From Mycolicibacter minnesotensis (GTDB lineage: Bacteria; Actinomycetota; Actinomycetes; Mycobacteriales; Mycobacteriaceae): DNA of 64,000 nucleotides. Below, one piece after another: positions 15,392 to 28,350 of the stretch. The stretch spans positions 2,170,001-2,234,000 of the forward strand of contig NZ_AP022589.1 of assembly GCF_010731755.1 (NCBI RefSeq). Direction: 5' to 3'. Below the pieces are notes generated by a model. That model did no database searches. It was given only the letters and a program-made list of their open reading frames with translations, and was not told the origin of the DNA. The translations under genes were made by a program, and so were the position numbers. Numbering within the stretch: the stretch's first letter is position 1; each line of letters starts with the position of its first letter.

Positions 15392-16548
15392 ACTGGCGGA
15401 TCGGCGTGGTCGGGGCCGGCATCGCCGGGCTGGCGACCGCGATCGGGCTGCAGCGTCGTGGCCACGATGTCACCGTCATCGAACAGCGGACCGACACGTC
15501 ATCGGGCGCGGGGATCAGCATCTGGCCCAATGCCCTGGCCGCCTTGGACCACCTCGGTCTCGGTGACGCGGTCCGCGCGGCGGGCGGCGGCATCACTGCA
15601 GGCGCGGCCCGCTGGCACGACGGGTCGTGGCTGCGCCGCCCCGAGACGGAACGAATCGTCAGGGCGCTCGGCGAACCGCTCGTCGTCGTGCAACGCTCCG
15701 CACTGCGTGACGTACTCACCCACGCGTTGCCGGTGGGCGCCGTCGAGTACGGCCTTGCCGCCACTGCGGTGACGACCGCCGGTGACGTTGCGCAACTTCA
15801 CTTTTCTGACGGCTCAACCCGCACTTTCGACGCCGTAGTCGGCGCCGACGGCACTAACTCGGCGGTGGCTCGCCATCTCAACGGCCCACTGAGCCAGCGC
15901 TATGTCGGGTATACGGCCTGGCGTGGAGTCGCCGCTTATGCCCTCGATCCAGACCTGGCCGGGAAAACCCTGGGGCCCGGGGTGGAGACCGGTCATATCC
16001 CCATGGGCCCGGACCTTACTTACTGGTTTGCCACCGAGCGGGCGCCCGAGCCGCGACGGGCGCCGGAGGACGAGCTGGCCTACCTGCGGGCGAAGTTCGC
16101 CCGGTGGGCCGACCCGCTGCCAGGCATTCTCGCCGCGACCGATCCGTCGGACGTGCTGCGCGACGACCTCTACGACCGCAGTCCAGCCCGGTGCTGGGCG
16201 CGAGGTCCGATCCTGTTGGTCGGCGACGCCGCCCACCCGATGCGGCCGCACCTCGGGCAGGGCGGATGTCAGGGTTTGGAGGACGCCGCGATCTTGGCCG
16301 AATTCGTCGGGCAGGAGCCCGACCTGCCGACCGCATTCACGCGGTTCGCCTCCTTTCGTCGTCGACGGGTGGCATCGGTGGTGCGGGAGTCGGCGTGGCT
16401 GGGGCGGGCCGTCAACGTGCGGTCGGATCTGCTCAGCGCCGTCATCAGCCGCTCCAGTGCGATGGTCCCGGAGTTCGCGCTGATGAGGCATATGGCCTCG
16501 ATCGCCGCGCGAACCGCGTTCGTGCTGCCTCCGGGTCCCAGCCGCTGA
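15388..16548 (+). CDS. FAD-dependent monooxygenase (aromatic hydroxylase family)
   Basis: A 386-residue group A flavoprotein monooxygenase. The dinucleotide fold GAGIAG is at residues 9-14, the DG motif reads VGADGTNS, and the GD motif reads LLVGDAAHPMRPHLGQGG, where ribose and FAD bind. Relatives include salicylate 3-hydroxylase-type and zeaxanthin epoxidase-like enzymes, which use NAD(P)H and O2 on aromatic or polyene substrates. The substrate is unknown. It overlaps the MmcQ/YjbR gene by 4 nt. Confidence 0.88.
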   Translation: MNWRIGVVGAGIAGLATAIGLQRRGHDVTVIEQRTDTSSGAGISIWPNALAALDHLGLGDAVRAAGGGITAGAARWHDGSWLRRPETERIVRALGEPLVVVQRSALRDVLTHALPVGAVEYGLAATAVTTAGDVAQLHFSDGSTRTFDAVVGADGTNSAVARHLNGPLSQRYVGYTAWRGVAAYALDPDLAGKTLGPGVETGHIPMGPDLTYWFATERAPEPRRAPEDELAYLRAKFARWADPLPGILAATDPSDVLRDDLYDRSPARCWARGPILLVGDAAHPMRPHLGQGGCQGLEDAAILAEFVGQEPDLPTAFTRFASFRRRRVASVVRESAWLGRAVNVRSDLLSAVISRSSAMVPEFALMRHMASIAARTAFVLPPGPSR

Positions 16549-16651
16549 TCAGCGGAACCGCTCCGATCTCGACAGCCGTGGCGCCCGCGGGCCGACAGCT
16601 GTGAGCTGGCGGGAACAAACCCGGGACCCAGCCCGTTGACCACATCGACAA

Positions 16652-16672
16652 GTTGAGTCATAAGCACTCAAG
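16652..16672. promoter_or_regulatory. HAIR element 1 (HspR operator) upstream of dnaK
   Basis: TTGAGT (16653-16658), seven bases, and ACTCAA (16666-16671) match the HspR inverted-repeat consensus CTTGAGT-N7-ACTCAAG with one outer mismatch. It lies 6 nt upstream of the predicted -35 element. Confidence 0.92.
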
Positions 16673-16678
16673 TCTAGG

Positions 16679-16708
16679 TTGACAGGAAGGCCGCTCGAGG
16701 AGCATTCT
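16679..16708 (+). promoter_or_regulatory. Predicted dnaK promoter (TTGACA, 18 nt, CATTCT)
   Basis: TTGACA at 16679-16684 is a consensus -35 hexamer. CATTCT at 16703-16708 is a plausible -10 at 18-nt spacing. HAIR element 2 begins on its last bases, so bound HspR would cover the promoter. Confidence 0.5.
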
Positions 16709-16727
16709 TGAGCGCAGTCCGCTCAGA
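16707..16727. promoter_or_regulatory. HAIR element 2 upstream of dnaK
   Basis: CTTGAGC, seven bases and GCTCAGA form a second HspR-type inverted repeat 55 bp downstream of the first, with a near-perfect left half and a weaker right half. It overlaps the predicted -10 and start-site region. Confidence 0.8.
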
Positions 16728-16759
16728 CTAGGGATATCGTCTATCAGGGAGGAATCACA

Positions 16760-18609
<1,850 letters not shown>

Positions 18610-18613
<4 letters not shown>

Positions 18614-19230
18614 GCTCGGAGGGTTCAGCGAACTCGACCGATCTACCTCCGGAGAGCGTCACCGTCACCGACAAGCGGCGTATCGATCCCGAAACCGGTG
18701 AAGTGCGTGAAGGTTCCTCCGGTCCGGCCCCCAGTGGGCCGGCACCGGAGGAGTCGGGGGTCGATGATTCACAGGTCGACCCGCTGGCCGAGCTCACCGC
18801 GGACCTGCAGCGCGTACAGGCGGACTTCGCCAACTACCGCAAGCGTGCGCTGCGTGATCAGCAGAATGTCGCGGACCGCGCCAAGGCCGCCGTGGTGACC
18901 GAGCTGCTCGGGATCCTCGACGATCTGGATCGGGCCCGCAGTCACGGTGATCTGGAGTCGGGTCCGCTGAAAGCGGTGGCGGACAAGCTGTCCGGTGTTC
19001 TCACCGGGATGGGACTGTCCGCGTTCGGTGCCGAGGGCGACGAGTTCGACCCGTCCCTGCATGAGGCGGTCCAGCATGAGGGCGAGGGCAGCCACTCGGT
19101 GATCGGTGCCGTGCTGCGGCAGGGCTACAAGCTGGGTGAGCAAGTGCTGCGGCACGCGATGGTCGGCGTGGTCGACACGGTGCCCGGCGCGGGCTCGGTC
19201 GTCGACGGCGACACCACTGAAGACAAATGA
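18610..19230 (+). CDS. grpE: Nucleotide exchange factor GrpE
   Basis: A 206-residue GrpE that releases ADP from DnaK. A variable acidic/Pro-rich start of about 60 residues precedes the long dimerising helix ([20 protein letters not shown]) and the beta-wing with [10 protein letters not shown] and [19 protein letters not shown]. The GTG start overlaps the dnaK stop, giving translational coupling within the heat-shock operon. Confidence 0.97.
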
Positions 19231-19251
19231 CAGGTAAGGAGGTGACGCGTC

Positions 19252-20436
19252 ATGGCTCAGCGTGAATGGGTCGAAAAGGACTTCTACAAGGAGTTGGGCG
19301 TCTCCTCCGACGCCAGCGAGAAAGAGATCAAGAGCGCCTACCGCAAGTTGGCCTCCGAACTGCATCCGGACCGGAACCCGAACAACCCGGCTGCCGCGGA
19401 TCGCTTCAAGGCGGTCTCCGAGGCCTACAGCGTGTTGTCCGACGAGGCCAAGCGCAAGGAGTACGACGAGACCCGGCGGCTGTTCGCCGGCGGTGGCTTC
19501 GGGCGGCGCTTCAGTGGCGGCGGCGAGAACTTCGATCGGTTCTCCACCGGTGGTGACGGCAACGAGTTCAACCTCAACGACCTGTTCGGTGCGGCCGGCC
19601 AGACCGGCGGGGCCAACATCGGTGATCTCTTCGGCGGCCTGTTCGGGCGGGGCGCGCAGCAGCGGCCCAGCCGGCCACGTCGCGGCAACGACCTGGAGAC
19701 CGACTCGGAGCTGAGCTTCCTGGAGGCCACCAAGGGCGTGGAGATGCCGCTGCGGCTGACCAGCGCCGCGCCGTGCACCAACTGCCACGGCAGTGGAGCG
19801 CGGCCCGGCACCAGTCCGCGAGTGTGCGTTTCTTGCAACGGATCCGGGGTGATCAGCAGCAACCAGGGTGCCTTCGGGTTCTCTGAGCCGTGTACTGACT
19901 GCCGCGGCAGTGGGTCGATCATCGAGCACCCGTGCACGGAGTGCAAGGGTACCGGTCGGGCCGCTCGGACTCGGACCATCAATGTGCGGATTCCGCCGGG
20001 AGTCGAAGACGGCCAACGGATTCGGCTGGCCGGTCAGGGTGAGGCCGGCCTGCGCGGCGCACCCTCGGGCGACTTGTACGTGACGGTGCGGGTGCGTCCG
20101 GACAAGGTCTTCGGCCGCGATGGGGATGACCTGACGGTCACCATCCCGGTGAGCTTCTCCGAACTCGCTTTGGGTACCACCCTTTCGGTGCCCACATTGG
20201 ATGGCAAGGTCGGTGTTCGCGTACCCAAGGGCACCGCCGATGGCCGGATCCTGCGCGTGCGGGGCCGCGGTGTGCCCAAGCGCGGCGGCGGCAACGGCGA
20301 CCTGCTGGTCACGGTCAAGGTCGCGGTGCCCCCGAACCTGGAGGGCTCGGCGCAGCAGGCGCTGGAGGCCTATGCGGAAGCGGAGCGTTCCAGCGGATTC
20401 GACCCGCGGGCCGGCTGGGCGGGTAACCGATCATGA
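19252..20436 (+). CDS. dnaJ: Chaperone DnaJ (DnaJ1)
   Basis: A 394-residue type I DnaJ. The J domain (residues about 10-75) holds the HPD tripeptide in [11 protein letters not shown] Gly/Phe-rich segment follows, then the zinc region with four CxxCxGxG repeats ([32 protein letters not shown]) and the C-terminal substrate domains. It stimulates DnaK ATP hydrolysis. AGGAGGTG (about 19236-19243) is a near-perfect ribosome site. Its stop overlaps the hspR start (ATGA). The operon position matches dnaJ1 of H37Rv. Confidence 0.98.
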   Translation: MAQREWVEKDFYKELGVSSDASEKEIKSAYRKLASELHPDRNPNNPAAADRFKAVSEAYSVLSDEAKRKEYDETRRLFAGGGFGRRFSGGGENFDRFSTGGDGNEFNLNDLFGAAGQTGGANIGDLFGGLFGRGAQQRPSRPRRGNDLETDSELSFLEATKGVEMPLRLTSAAPCTNCHGSGARPGTSPRVCVSCNGSGVISSNQGAFGFSEPCTDCRGSGSIIEHPCTECKGTGRAARTRTINVRIPPGVEDGQRIRLAGQGEAGLRGAPSGDLYVTVRVRPDKVFGRDGDDLTVTIPVSFSELALGTTLSVPTLDGKVGVRVPKGTADGRILRVRGRGVPKRGGGNGDLLVTVKVAVPPNLEGSAQQALEAYAEAERSSGFDPRAGWAGNRS

Positions 20437-20804
20437 GCGCGGGAGAGAACTCCCGTACGTTCCTGATATCGGTGGCCGCCGAGCTGGCCGGGATGCACGC
20501 CCAGACGCTGCGCACCTACGACCGGATCGGGCTGGTCAGCCCGCGCCGCAGCTCCGGCGGCGGACGGCGCTACTCCGAACGCGACGTCGACATGCTGCGA
20601 GAGGTGCAGCGGCTGTCGCATGACGAGGGCGTCAACCTGGCCGGAATCAAGCGAATCATCGAGCTCACCAACCAGGTCGAGGCCCTGCAGTCGCGGGTCA
20701 AGGAGATGGCTGCCGAGCTGGAGAGGTTGCGTGCCAACCAGAGTCGCGAGATCGCGGTGGTGCCCAAGAGTACCGCTGTGGTGGTCTGGCAACCGCGTCG
20801 CTGA
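20433..20804 (+). CDS. hspR: Heat-shock repressor HspR (MerR family)
   Basis: A 123-residue MerR-type regulator with a winged helix ([25 protein letters not shown]) and a C-terminal coiled coil ([20 protein letters not shown]). HspR binds HAIR inverted repeats; three such boxes occur here, two before dnaK and one before clpB, so it is expected to control both loci. It overlaps dnaJ by 4 nt as the last gene of the operon. Confidence 0.97.
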   Translation: MSAGENSRTFLISVAAELAGMHAQTLRTYDRIGLVSPRRSSGGGRRYSERDVDMLREVQRLSHDEGVNLAGIKRIIELTNQVEALQSRVKEMAAELERLRANQSREIAVVPKSTAVVVWQPRR

Positions 20805-20817
20805 TTTTCTCGCGGGG

Positions 20818-21720
20818 TTAGCTGACCCGGATCGAGAACTGGGCCACGCCTGGTTGCCCTGGTCGGGCGAGCGCATAGCCCCCGCTGCGCAGCGCGTCGG
20901 TGGGCGCGGCCATGGGCTCGAAGCAGACCACATCTTCGGTGGCCGGCGCGTAGATCTGTGCCGCCGGATATCCGTGGTCGAAGCGGACCTCGATGCGTCG
21001 GTCGCCGCCGGAGACCGCGAACACCGACCCATCCGCCACCTCGTCGAAACCGTGGTCGAAAGCCTTGTCGCCCAACACCTCTGTGCTGGCCGGGTGAGGC
21101 GCGAGCTCGCCGGTGGGTAGGCCGTGCGCATCGACGACCCGGGACCGCATCAGCGGGGTGTCGATGCGCCACTGGGGCCGCGGTGCGTCGGGCAGCTGGA
21201 AATAGGGGTGGAAGCCGAAGCACAGCGGCACCGCCGCCTCGCCGGTGGCAGTGACCTTGGTGCGCATCGTCAAGGTGCGGTCGGCGAGCGTGATCGCCAG
21301 CTCCAGAAGGTGCGGGAACGGGAATGTCGCCAACAGGTCTGGTCTGGAGCCGAAGTCCAGCTCAGCGGTCAGCGTAGATACTGACCGCGCAGTCACCCGC
21401 CAGCCGGTGTCTCCTGCGAGGGTGCCGTGGATCGGTGCGCCGAAGGCGTCGGCGTGCACCCCACCCAATCCCGGGGTGAGCTTCACCGAAGTTGCACCGA
21501 CCCGATAGTCGTTGCCGCTGAGTCGATTCGCCCACGGATACAACAGGGGAATGCCCATGGTCTTGTGTGCGTCGAGGTAGGCGGCCACTCCGTGGCGCTG
21601 GCCGAGCAGTTCTGCTCCGTCATCGCACAGCGACGTCCCGATCATGCCGGCTTGTGGCACGAACGTCGCGGTGAGCCGCGACGAAGAATCCGACAAGACG
21701 CAAGGCTCGAGATCGCTCAC
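20818..21720 (-). CDS. Aldose 1-epimerase family protein
   Basis: A 300-residue galactose mutarotase-like protein. HPYFQLPD matches the conserved substrate-binding His region, PWANRL is a typical early motif, and CFEPMAAPTDAL near the end holds the candidate catalytic Glu. Such enzymes interconvert sugar anomers; the sugar is unknown. The GTG start lies 3 nt after the flavohemoglobin stop, so the two form an operon. It converges on hspR with 13 nt between the genes. Confidence 0.85.
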   Translation of the reverse strand: MSDLEPCVLSDSSSRLTATFVPQAGMIGTSLCDDGAELLGQRHGVAAYLDAHKTMGIPLLYPWANRLSGNDYRVGATSVKLTPGLGGVHADAFGAPIHGTLAGDTGWRVTARSVSTLTAELDFGSRPDLLATFPFPHLLELAITLADRTLTMRTKVTATGEAAVPLCFGFHPYFQLPDAPRPQWRIDTPLMRSRVVDAHGLPTGELAPHPASTEVLGDKAFDHGFDEVADGSVFAVSGGDRRIEVRFDHGYPAAQIYAPATEDVVCFEPMAAPTDALRSGGYALARPGQPGVAQFSIRVS

Positions 21721-21723
21721 TTC

Positions 21724-22890
21724 TCACTCCGATAGCGGGTCGTGTTGAATGCGTTGTGGGGGAGCTCCTTTGGCGATCAGCGCGGCCACCGTCGCGCGCG
21801 TCATCTTTGGTCCTCCGCAGACCAGGATCTGCCGGTCGCCCCAGCCGCCGTAGCGGGTGACCACCTCTGCCAACTGCCCGGTCTGTCGCACGTGCAGCCC
21901 TCGTGGCGGTGTCACATCGGGGTAGTCGCCGGCCCATCCCGGATCTCGCGCGTACTCCGAGACCGGAGTCACCGACAGCCACGGGTTGTGTGCCGCGATC
22001 TGCCACAGGATGGGCAGGTCGTAGAGCTCACAGGGATACCTGCCGCCGAAGAACAGGTGCACGCGGGGGTTCACCGCCCACCGGGTGAGGTCCATGATGA
22101 TCGACCGCAGCGGCGCCAACCCCGTGCTGCCGGCCACCATCAGGATGTCGCCGGCGTCCCGGTCAACGTGCAGTCCGCCGTGCGGGCTCGACAGTCGCCA
22201 CCGGTCACCGGGCCTGGTCTCATGCACGACCGCGGTGCTGACCAGACCTCCGGGCACTACGCGGACGTGGAACTCGATGGCCCCGGTCACGTCCGGCGGC
22301 ATGCTTGGGCTCAAGTAGCGCCATGACCGCGGGCACTGGGGCACCTCGACTTTGACGTACTGGCCACTGTGATAGGGCAGCGGCTGATCCAACTGCAGCC
22401 GCACCACGGCCAGGTCGCGCGAGACCCGGAGGAACTCGACGACGGTGCCGTCCCACCATGCCGGACCCTCTTCGGCATCGGCGGCACCGCCCATCACCCC
22501 GACGATCAGGTTCAGTGCTTCACGGGCGGCGTCGTCGACGGCCGTGGTCCACCGGTCGGCCAAGGCGTCACGCAGGGCTGCGAAGAGCACCTGACGAACC
22601 ACTACGTAATGACGTTGCGTCACACCGTACTTACGGTGATCGCGTCCCAGCTGGGCCAGGAACGACACGGGAGTCTGAGCTCGCTGAGCGATGAATTCGC
22701 CGAATACCCAACTCATGGCGTGGGCAAAGGCAGACCGCGAGGTGGTCAGGTCAGCGGGAAACAGGTCACGCACCGAGGGGTCAGTGCCAAACCATCGGGT
22801 GAAGAACTGGGCGACCACTCCGGAACCGTCGGGTGGCTCGGCAAATGCCTCGTGCAGGACGCGCAATGCGTCACGGTCGTCCAGGCCCAC
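21724..22890 (-). CDS. Flavohemoglobin-like globin-reductase (Rv0385-like, type II)
   Basis: A 388-residue fusion of an N-terminal globin (about 1-135) and a ferredoxin reductase-type FAD/NAD domain. RDHRKYGV holds the likely proximal heme His. In the reductase part SWRYLSPS takes the place of the FAD-binding RxYS motif, VAGSTGLAPLRS is the pyridine-nucleotide site and LVCGGPKMT ends the fold. The relative Rv0385 belongs to the divergent type II flavohemoglobins, linked to lactate or quinone redox chemistry rather than classical NO dioxygenation. TAAGAT ends 7 nt before the GTG start. It is cotranscribed with the epimerase gene. Confidence 0.88.
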   Translation of the reverse strand: MGLDDRDALRVLHEAFAEPPDGSGVVAQFFTRWFGTDPSVRDLFPADLTTSRSAFAHAMSWVFGEFIAQRAQTPVSFLAQLGRDHRKYGVTQRHYVVVRQVLFAALRDALADRWTTAVDDAAREALNLIVGVMGGAADAEEGPAWWDGTVVEFLRVSRDLAVVRLQLDQPLPYHSGQYVKVEVPQCPRSWRYLSPSMPPDVTGAIEFHVRVVPGGLVSTAVVHETRPGDRWRLSSPHGGLHVDRDAGDILMVAGSTGLAPLRSIIMDLTRWAVNPRVHLFFGGRYPCELYDLPILWQIAAHNPWLSVTPVSEYARDPGWAGDYPDVTPPRGLHVRQTGQLAEVVTRYGGWGDRQILVCGGPKMTRATVAALIAKGAPPQRIQHDPLSE

Positions 22891-22897
22891 GGCCGCG

Positions 22898-22903
22898 ATC
22901 TTA
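22898..22903 (-). promoter_or_regulatory. -10 element TAAGAT of the flavohemoglobin gene
   Basis: On the minus strand TAAGAT is followed by 7 nt and the GTG at 22890, the pattern of a leaderless mycobacterial message. Confidence 0.5.
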
Positions 22904-22916
22904 ATGCGGGCGCCGG

Positions 22917-23588
22917 CTAGAGCGCGTGAATCCCGTTGTAGACCACCATCGCACCGATGAGCACTAAGACGACGGCGACCAGCGCGGCGTGCTGCTGCTC
23001 CATCCAGTCCTTGAGTCTGATCAGAGTCGGATCAAGCCGGTGACTGGCCGCCAGGTAGCCCAGAACCGGAATCGCCACCGAGGACGCGGCGAGCGCGACG
23101 AAGAAGACGGCCGACGGCCAGCTGTCGGTGAGGCGCATTCCGGCACTGCCGATGGCCAGGCCCGCGGCCGCGCACATGAACAACACCTCCGGTCGAACCA
23201 CGGCCAGCACCGCGGCCGTCACTCCGGCGCGCAGGGGTGTCATGGAGGTGAAGGAACGCATCCAGCGCGGCATCTCGCTGGGTCCGTGCCGGTTCGCCCA
23301 GCGGTAGACCCCGAACGCCATCAGCGCCCCACCGACCACGATCCGCAGCCACGACGCCCAGGTCGGTGGCGACTTGTGCAGCCCGCCCAGCAGGCCGGAT
23401 ATCGCGATGAAGGCGACGGTCAGGGCGGCCAGGGCTGCCAGCCAGCCGATCAGAAAGGCCAGCCCGCTCTGGCGGGGACGTGCGGAGCTCAACACCAGCA
23501 CCGCCGGGATGACGGTGAGCGGGGAGAGTGCCACCACCAGGGCGAGCGGGATCAACGCGGTCCACACCGAAGCCAGGCTGGTCGTCAT
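22917..23588 (-). CDS. GAP/LysE-superfamily membrane protein
   Basis: A 223-residue protein with six predicted helices, beginning MTTSLASVWTALIPLALVVA and containing ALSPLTVIPAVLVL and a late Asp/Leu loop. This is the pattern of the mycobacterial GAP family (relatives of the lipid-export accessory Gap and sulfolipid-addressing Sap). Transport or export of an envelope lipid is a possibility only. The ATG at 23588 is preferred because an upstream extension would be polar and run into the intergenic operator. It is divergent from the Cys-rich membrane protein gene and shares its 108-bp promoter region. Confidence 0.8.
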   Translation of the reverse strand: MTTSLASVWTALIPLALVVALSPLTVIPAVLVLSSARPRQSGLAFLIGWLAALAALTVAFIAISGLLGGLHKSPPTWASWLRIVVGGALMAFGVYRWANRHGPSEMPRWMRSFTSMTPLRAGVTAAVLAVVRPEVLFMCAAAGLAIGSAGMRLTDSWPSAVFFVALAASSVAIPVLGYLAASHRLDPTLIRLKDWMEQQHAALVAVVLVLIGAMVVYNGIHAL

Positions 23589-23648
23589 AGCAGCACCGTA
23601 ACGGACATGTCCCGATTGACCTGGTAGCGACGAAGCCACTCTTGCCTG

Positions 23649-23665
23649 ATACCCATACGGGGTAT
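23649..23665. promoter_or_regulatory. CsoR/RicR-type copper operator
   Basis: TACCC-ATACG-GGGTA (23650-23664), extended by one more complementary base on each side, is an exact match to the TACCC-N5-GGGTA palindrome bound by the mycobacterial copper sensors RicR and CsoR. It lies 31 nt upstream of the ATG at 23697, in the promoter region of the Cys-rich membrane protein, and could also affect the divergent GAP-family gene. Confidence 0.82.
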
Positions 23666-23696
23666 AGGTTTCATGGAACAGCTACGAGAGGCGGAC

Positions 23697-24173
23697 ATGT
23701 CTTCCACGTCAGAATGCCGCGACCGGCCACGCCCGGCGGGCCCCGCCGGGCGCCGCTTCGGGGCGGCGGGAGTGCTTGCCGCGCTGACCTGCACGCTGGC
23801 GTGTTGCCTGCCGGCTGTCCTGGTGGCGCTCGGGGTCGGAACGTCAGCCGTCGCCGGGGCGGGGCATGCCGGACACGGGGCCGGCCAATCCCCGGGGTGG
23901 TTGGCCGTGCTCCTCGAAGCGCTACATCGGATCAGCCCGGTCCTCTTGATCGTGTCCATCGTGCTCGTCGCCACTGCGTTGGGGCTGCGCCGCCGCGCGG
24001 CCGTGTTGCCCGCACTGATCGCCGGTGCGGTGCTCTACCTCAGCGTGCACGGGCAAGCCGATCCAGTGGTCATGTACGTCGGGATGGCACTGGGCTACGG
24101 CGTTTGGGTAGCCCTGTATCTCTGGACGCGTCCGCGACCAGGCGTGGACGCCTGCGGGGCATCAACCCTGTGA
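23697..24173 (+). CDS. Cys/His-containing four-helix membrane protein, probably copper-responsive
   Basis: A 158-residue membrane protein from the ATG at 23697; an in-frame ATG at 23673 is also possible. The first helix contains CTLACCLP, and the following loop AGHAGHGAG supplies two histidines, both plausible metal ligands. Three more hydrophobic helices follow. The overall look recalls MerT-like small transporters, but no family is certain. The CsoR/RicR-type operator upstream suggests copper induction and a role in copper trafficking or resistance. Its end overlaps the convergent TetR gene by 12 nt. Confidence 0.78.
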   Translation: MSSTSECRDRPRPAGPAGRRFGAAGVLAALTCTLACCLPAVLVALGVGTSAVAGAGHAGHGAGQSPGWLAVLLEALHRISPVLLIVSIVLVATALGLRRRAAVLPALIAGAVLYLSVHGQADPVVMYVGMALGYGVWVALYLWTRPRPGVDACGASTL

Positions 24174-24779
24174 CGGAGTGGTCCCGCTGAGCTCGGCTCG
24201 CACCAGGCTGGTTGCGAACTTCACCAGCTCGTCGCGGCTGACGTGGAGCCGGCCGTCGGCCCAGTCGAGCACTAAGGCGGTGAGTCCGCCGGACAGTGCG
24301 CTGGCGCTCATGGCTTGAATCGCGGTGACCGACGATGAGCCACCATTGCCGGCCGGGCCGGCCAACGAGCTCAGCAGGCCGGGCAGGACGTCGGCTCGGT
24401 GGTCGGCGAGCAGGCTGCTGGACTGCGGCTCGCGCAGCAGGATCCGTAGGCGCCGGGGATCCTCCTCAAAAAAGGCCACCGCGCTGTTCAGTGCCACGCC
24501 GATCGGAGGCACTTTGCCGTCGGCGCCGACCATGAGCGTGAGCAGTTCGGCGTTGCAGTGGTCATACACGGCCAGAACCAGTTCGTCGGTGTCGCTGAAG
24601 CTTTCGTAGAAGTATCGAAGGCTGAGGCCCGCCAGGCGGCAGGCCGCGCGCATGGTGACGCCTGCCGTGCCCCCGGTGCCCATCAGCTCGATCCCGGCCT
24701 GGACCAACTGGGCCCGGCGAACCTGGGCGCGGTCATCATGGGTCTGACCGCGCCATACCCGCGGCGCTCTGGTCTCCAT
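24162..24779 (-). CDS. TetR-family regulator of the divergent NTF2-like gene
   Basis: A 205-residue TetR repressor with the helix-turn-helix near residues 38-62 (VTMRAACRLAGLSLRYFYESF) and a helical ligand domain. It is divergent from the NTF2-like gene, and the 103 bp between them hold two related palindromes, so it is the obvious candidate to bind them. The inducer is unknown. Its 3' end overlaps the Cys-rich membrane gene by 12 nt. Confidence 0.88.
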   Translation of the reverse strand: METRAPRVWRGQTHDDRAQVRRAQLVQAGIELMGTGGTAGVTMRAACRLAGLSLRYFYESFSDTDELVLAVYDHCNAELLTLMVGADGKVPPIGVALNSAVAFFEEDPRRLRILLREPQSSSLLADHRADVLPGLLSSLAGPAGNGGSSSVTAIQAMSASALSGGLTALVLDWADGRLHVSRDELVKFATSLVRAELSGTTPSQG

Positions 24780-24803
24780 CGCCCACCCTCATCTCAAGTT
24801 ATA

Positions 24804-24819
24804 GGAATCAATTGATTCT
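24804..24819. promoter_or_regulatory. TetR operator 1 (GGAATCAATTGATTCT)
   Basis: The inner 14 bases GAATCAATTGATTC (24805-24818) are a perfect palindrome. It lies 24 nt upstream of the tetR start on the minus strand. Confidence 0.8.
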
Positions 24820-24843
24820 ACTTGTACCGCCTGACAGCATAGG

Positions 24844-24859
24844 GGAACCAAACGATTCC
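24844..24859. promoter_or_regulatory. TetR operator 2 (GGAACCAAACGATTCC)
   Basis: This 16-mer is a degenerate copy of operator 1, with the outer GGAA and TTCC kept. It starts exactly 40 bp downstream of operator 1 and 23 nt before the NTF2-like ATG. Four helical turns of spacing would allow two repressor dimers on one face of the DNA. Confidence 0.7.
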
Positions 24860-24882
24860 CATCATGTCGAAAGGCGGGCGCA

Positions 24883-25629
24883 ATGTTCGATGAGGCACTT
24901 TTCCGCGAAGCGATCGCCAAACCGCGGCTGCGGCAGCCGCTACCGCAATACCTTGCCGGAAACCGGGCCGGCGGCAAAGTTCCGGTGCTCACCGAGCCTG
25001 AGCTCAACGCCATGACCGAGCAGTGGTTCGTCGACCTGGATCGCAAGGTCGCCTATTACGCCGATCGTGGGATCGACGTGGCGTTCACCGTCGAATGGGC
25101 CAAGAAGTATTGGTGGAGTTGGCTGATGCGGGACATGTCGCTCAACCACGAGCTCTATACCCCGGACCTGCGCTACAAGGACCCCACCACTTTTGGGCGA
25201 ACCATCGTGGGGTTGGAGGAGTTCGAGCGCTATAACTTCGCTTTCCTCGACGCCATCCCGGACTGGCGCTATGACCCGCTGCCCGGCCAGATCTACTTCG
25301 ACATCACCCCAGAGGGTGAGGCCCGGATCGTCGTCCGCTATATCGGTAGCGGTCATTTCAGTGGAACGTTGAAGTTCTATCCCTACGACGATTCCGCCCC
25401 GGCGATCCATGGGGTGGGCACCTTCGTGCAGTGCACCGCGGTCGACCGGTACCACTTCAACTCCGACGGACTGATGTACGAAGGGGAGACGCTGTTCGAT
25501 CTGCTCGACGCCACCCAGTCGGCGGGAGTGCTGCCGTCGGACGACAGTTGGTTGTTCCGGGCGTTGATGGGTGCTTCCCGACTGCCCCGAATGGTGCAGA
25601 ACGCGCGCCGGACTCTGCGGCTGGCCTGA
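24883..25629 (+). CDS. NTF2/SnoaL-like protein controlled by a TetR gene
   Basis: A 248-residue protein with a predicted NTF2-like core ([16 protein letters not shown], then [14 protein letters not shown], ending in the strand region GTLKFYPYD) and an N-terminal helical extension of about 70 residues rich in Trp/Tyr ([12 protein letters not shown]). Mycobacteria carry several of these beside lipid or steroid genes; some members act on steroid-like ligands. No catalytic set is obvious. AAAGGCGGG lies before the ATG. Function unknown. Confidence 0.78.
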   Translation: MFDEALFREAIAKPRLRQPLPQYLAGNRAGGKVPVLTEPELNAMTEQWFVDLDRKVAYYADRGIDVAFTVEWAKKYWWSWLMRDMSLNHELYTPDLRYKDPTTFGRTIVGLEEFERYNFAFLDAIPDWRYDPLPGQIYFDITPEGEARIVVRYIGSGHFSGTLKFYPYDDSAPAIHGVGTFVQCTAVDRYHFNSDGLMYEGETLFDLLDATQSAGVLPSDDSWLFRALMGASRLPRMVQNARRTLRLA

Positions 25630-25658
25630 GCCGGCGCGACCTTTGGCAGAAATATAGA

Positions 25659-25679
25659 CCTGAGCGGAACAGACTCAAC
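25659..25679. promoter_or_regulatory. HAIR element (HspR operator) upstream of clpB
   Basis: CCTGAGC, seven bases and ACTCAAC match the HAIR consensus CTTGAGT-N7-ACTCAAG in the inner TGAG/CTCA positions and spacing. It lies about 80 nt upstream of clpB, placing clpB under HspR with the dnaK operon. Confidence 0.82.
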
Positions 25680-25757
25680 CTTGACGGCGTTGGACAACAC
25701 GACAAGCATTTTCGGCGGGCCGTATGTGGGCCCGCTCTGACCCCGAATGGAGGTGTC

Positions 25758-28304
<2,547 letters not shown>

Positions 28305-28320
28305 GAGTTCCCTCACGCGC

Positions 28321-28350
28321 AGGCCCCCCGGAAGCAGTTCCGGGGGGCCT
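28321..28350 (+). terminator. Hairpin terminator after clpB
   Basis: A perfect 13-bp stem, AGGCCCCCCGGAA with TTCCGGGGGGCCT, closes over a 4-nt loop (GCAG) 17 nt past the clpB stop. There is no U tract, the I-shaped form often proposed for mycobacteria. Confidence 0.85.

Noticed and set aside
23005..23030. A CTTGAGT half-site resembling HAIR
   Set aside because: It lies within the GAP-family coding region, and no ACTCAAG partner is found at the right spacing.
25431..25757. An N-terminal extension of ClpB reading back over the NTF2-like gene
   Set aside because: The GTG at 25758 has a strong ribosome site and gives the usual 848 residues. The extension would overlap another gene and the HAIR box.
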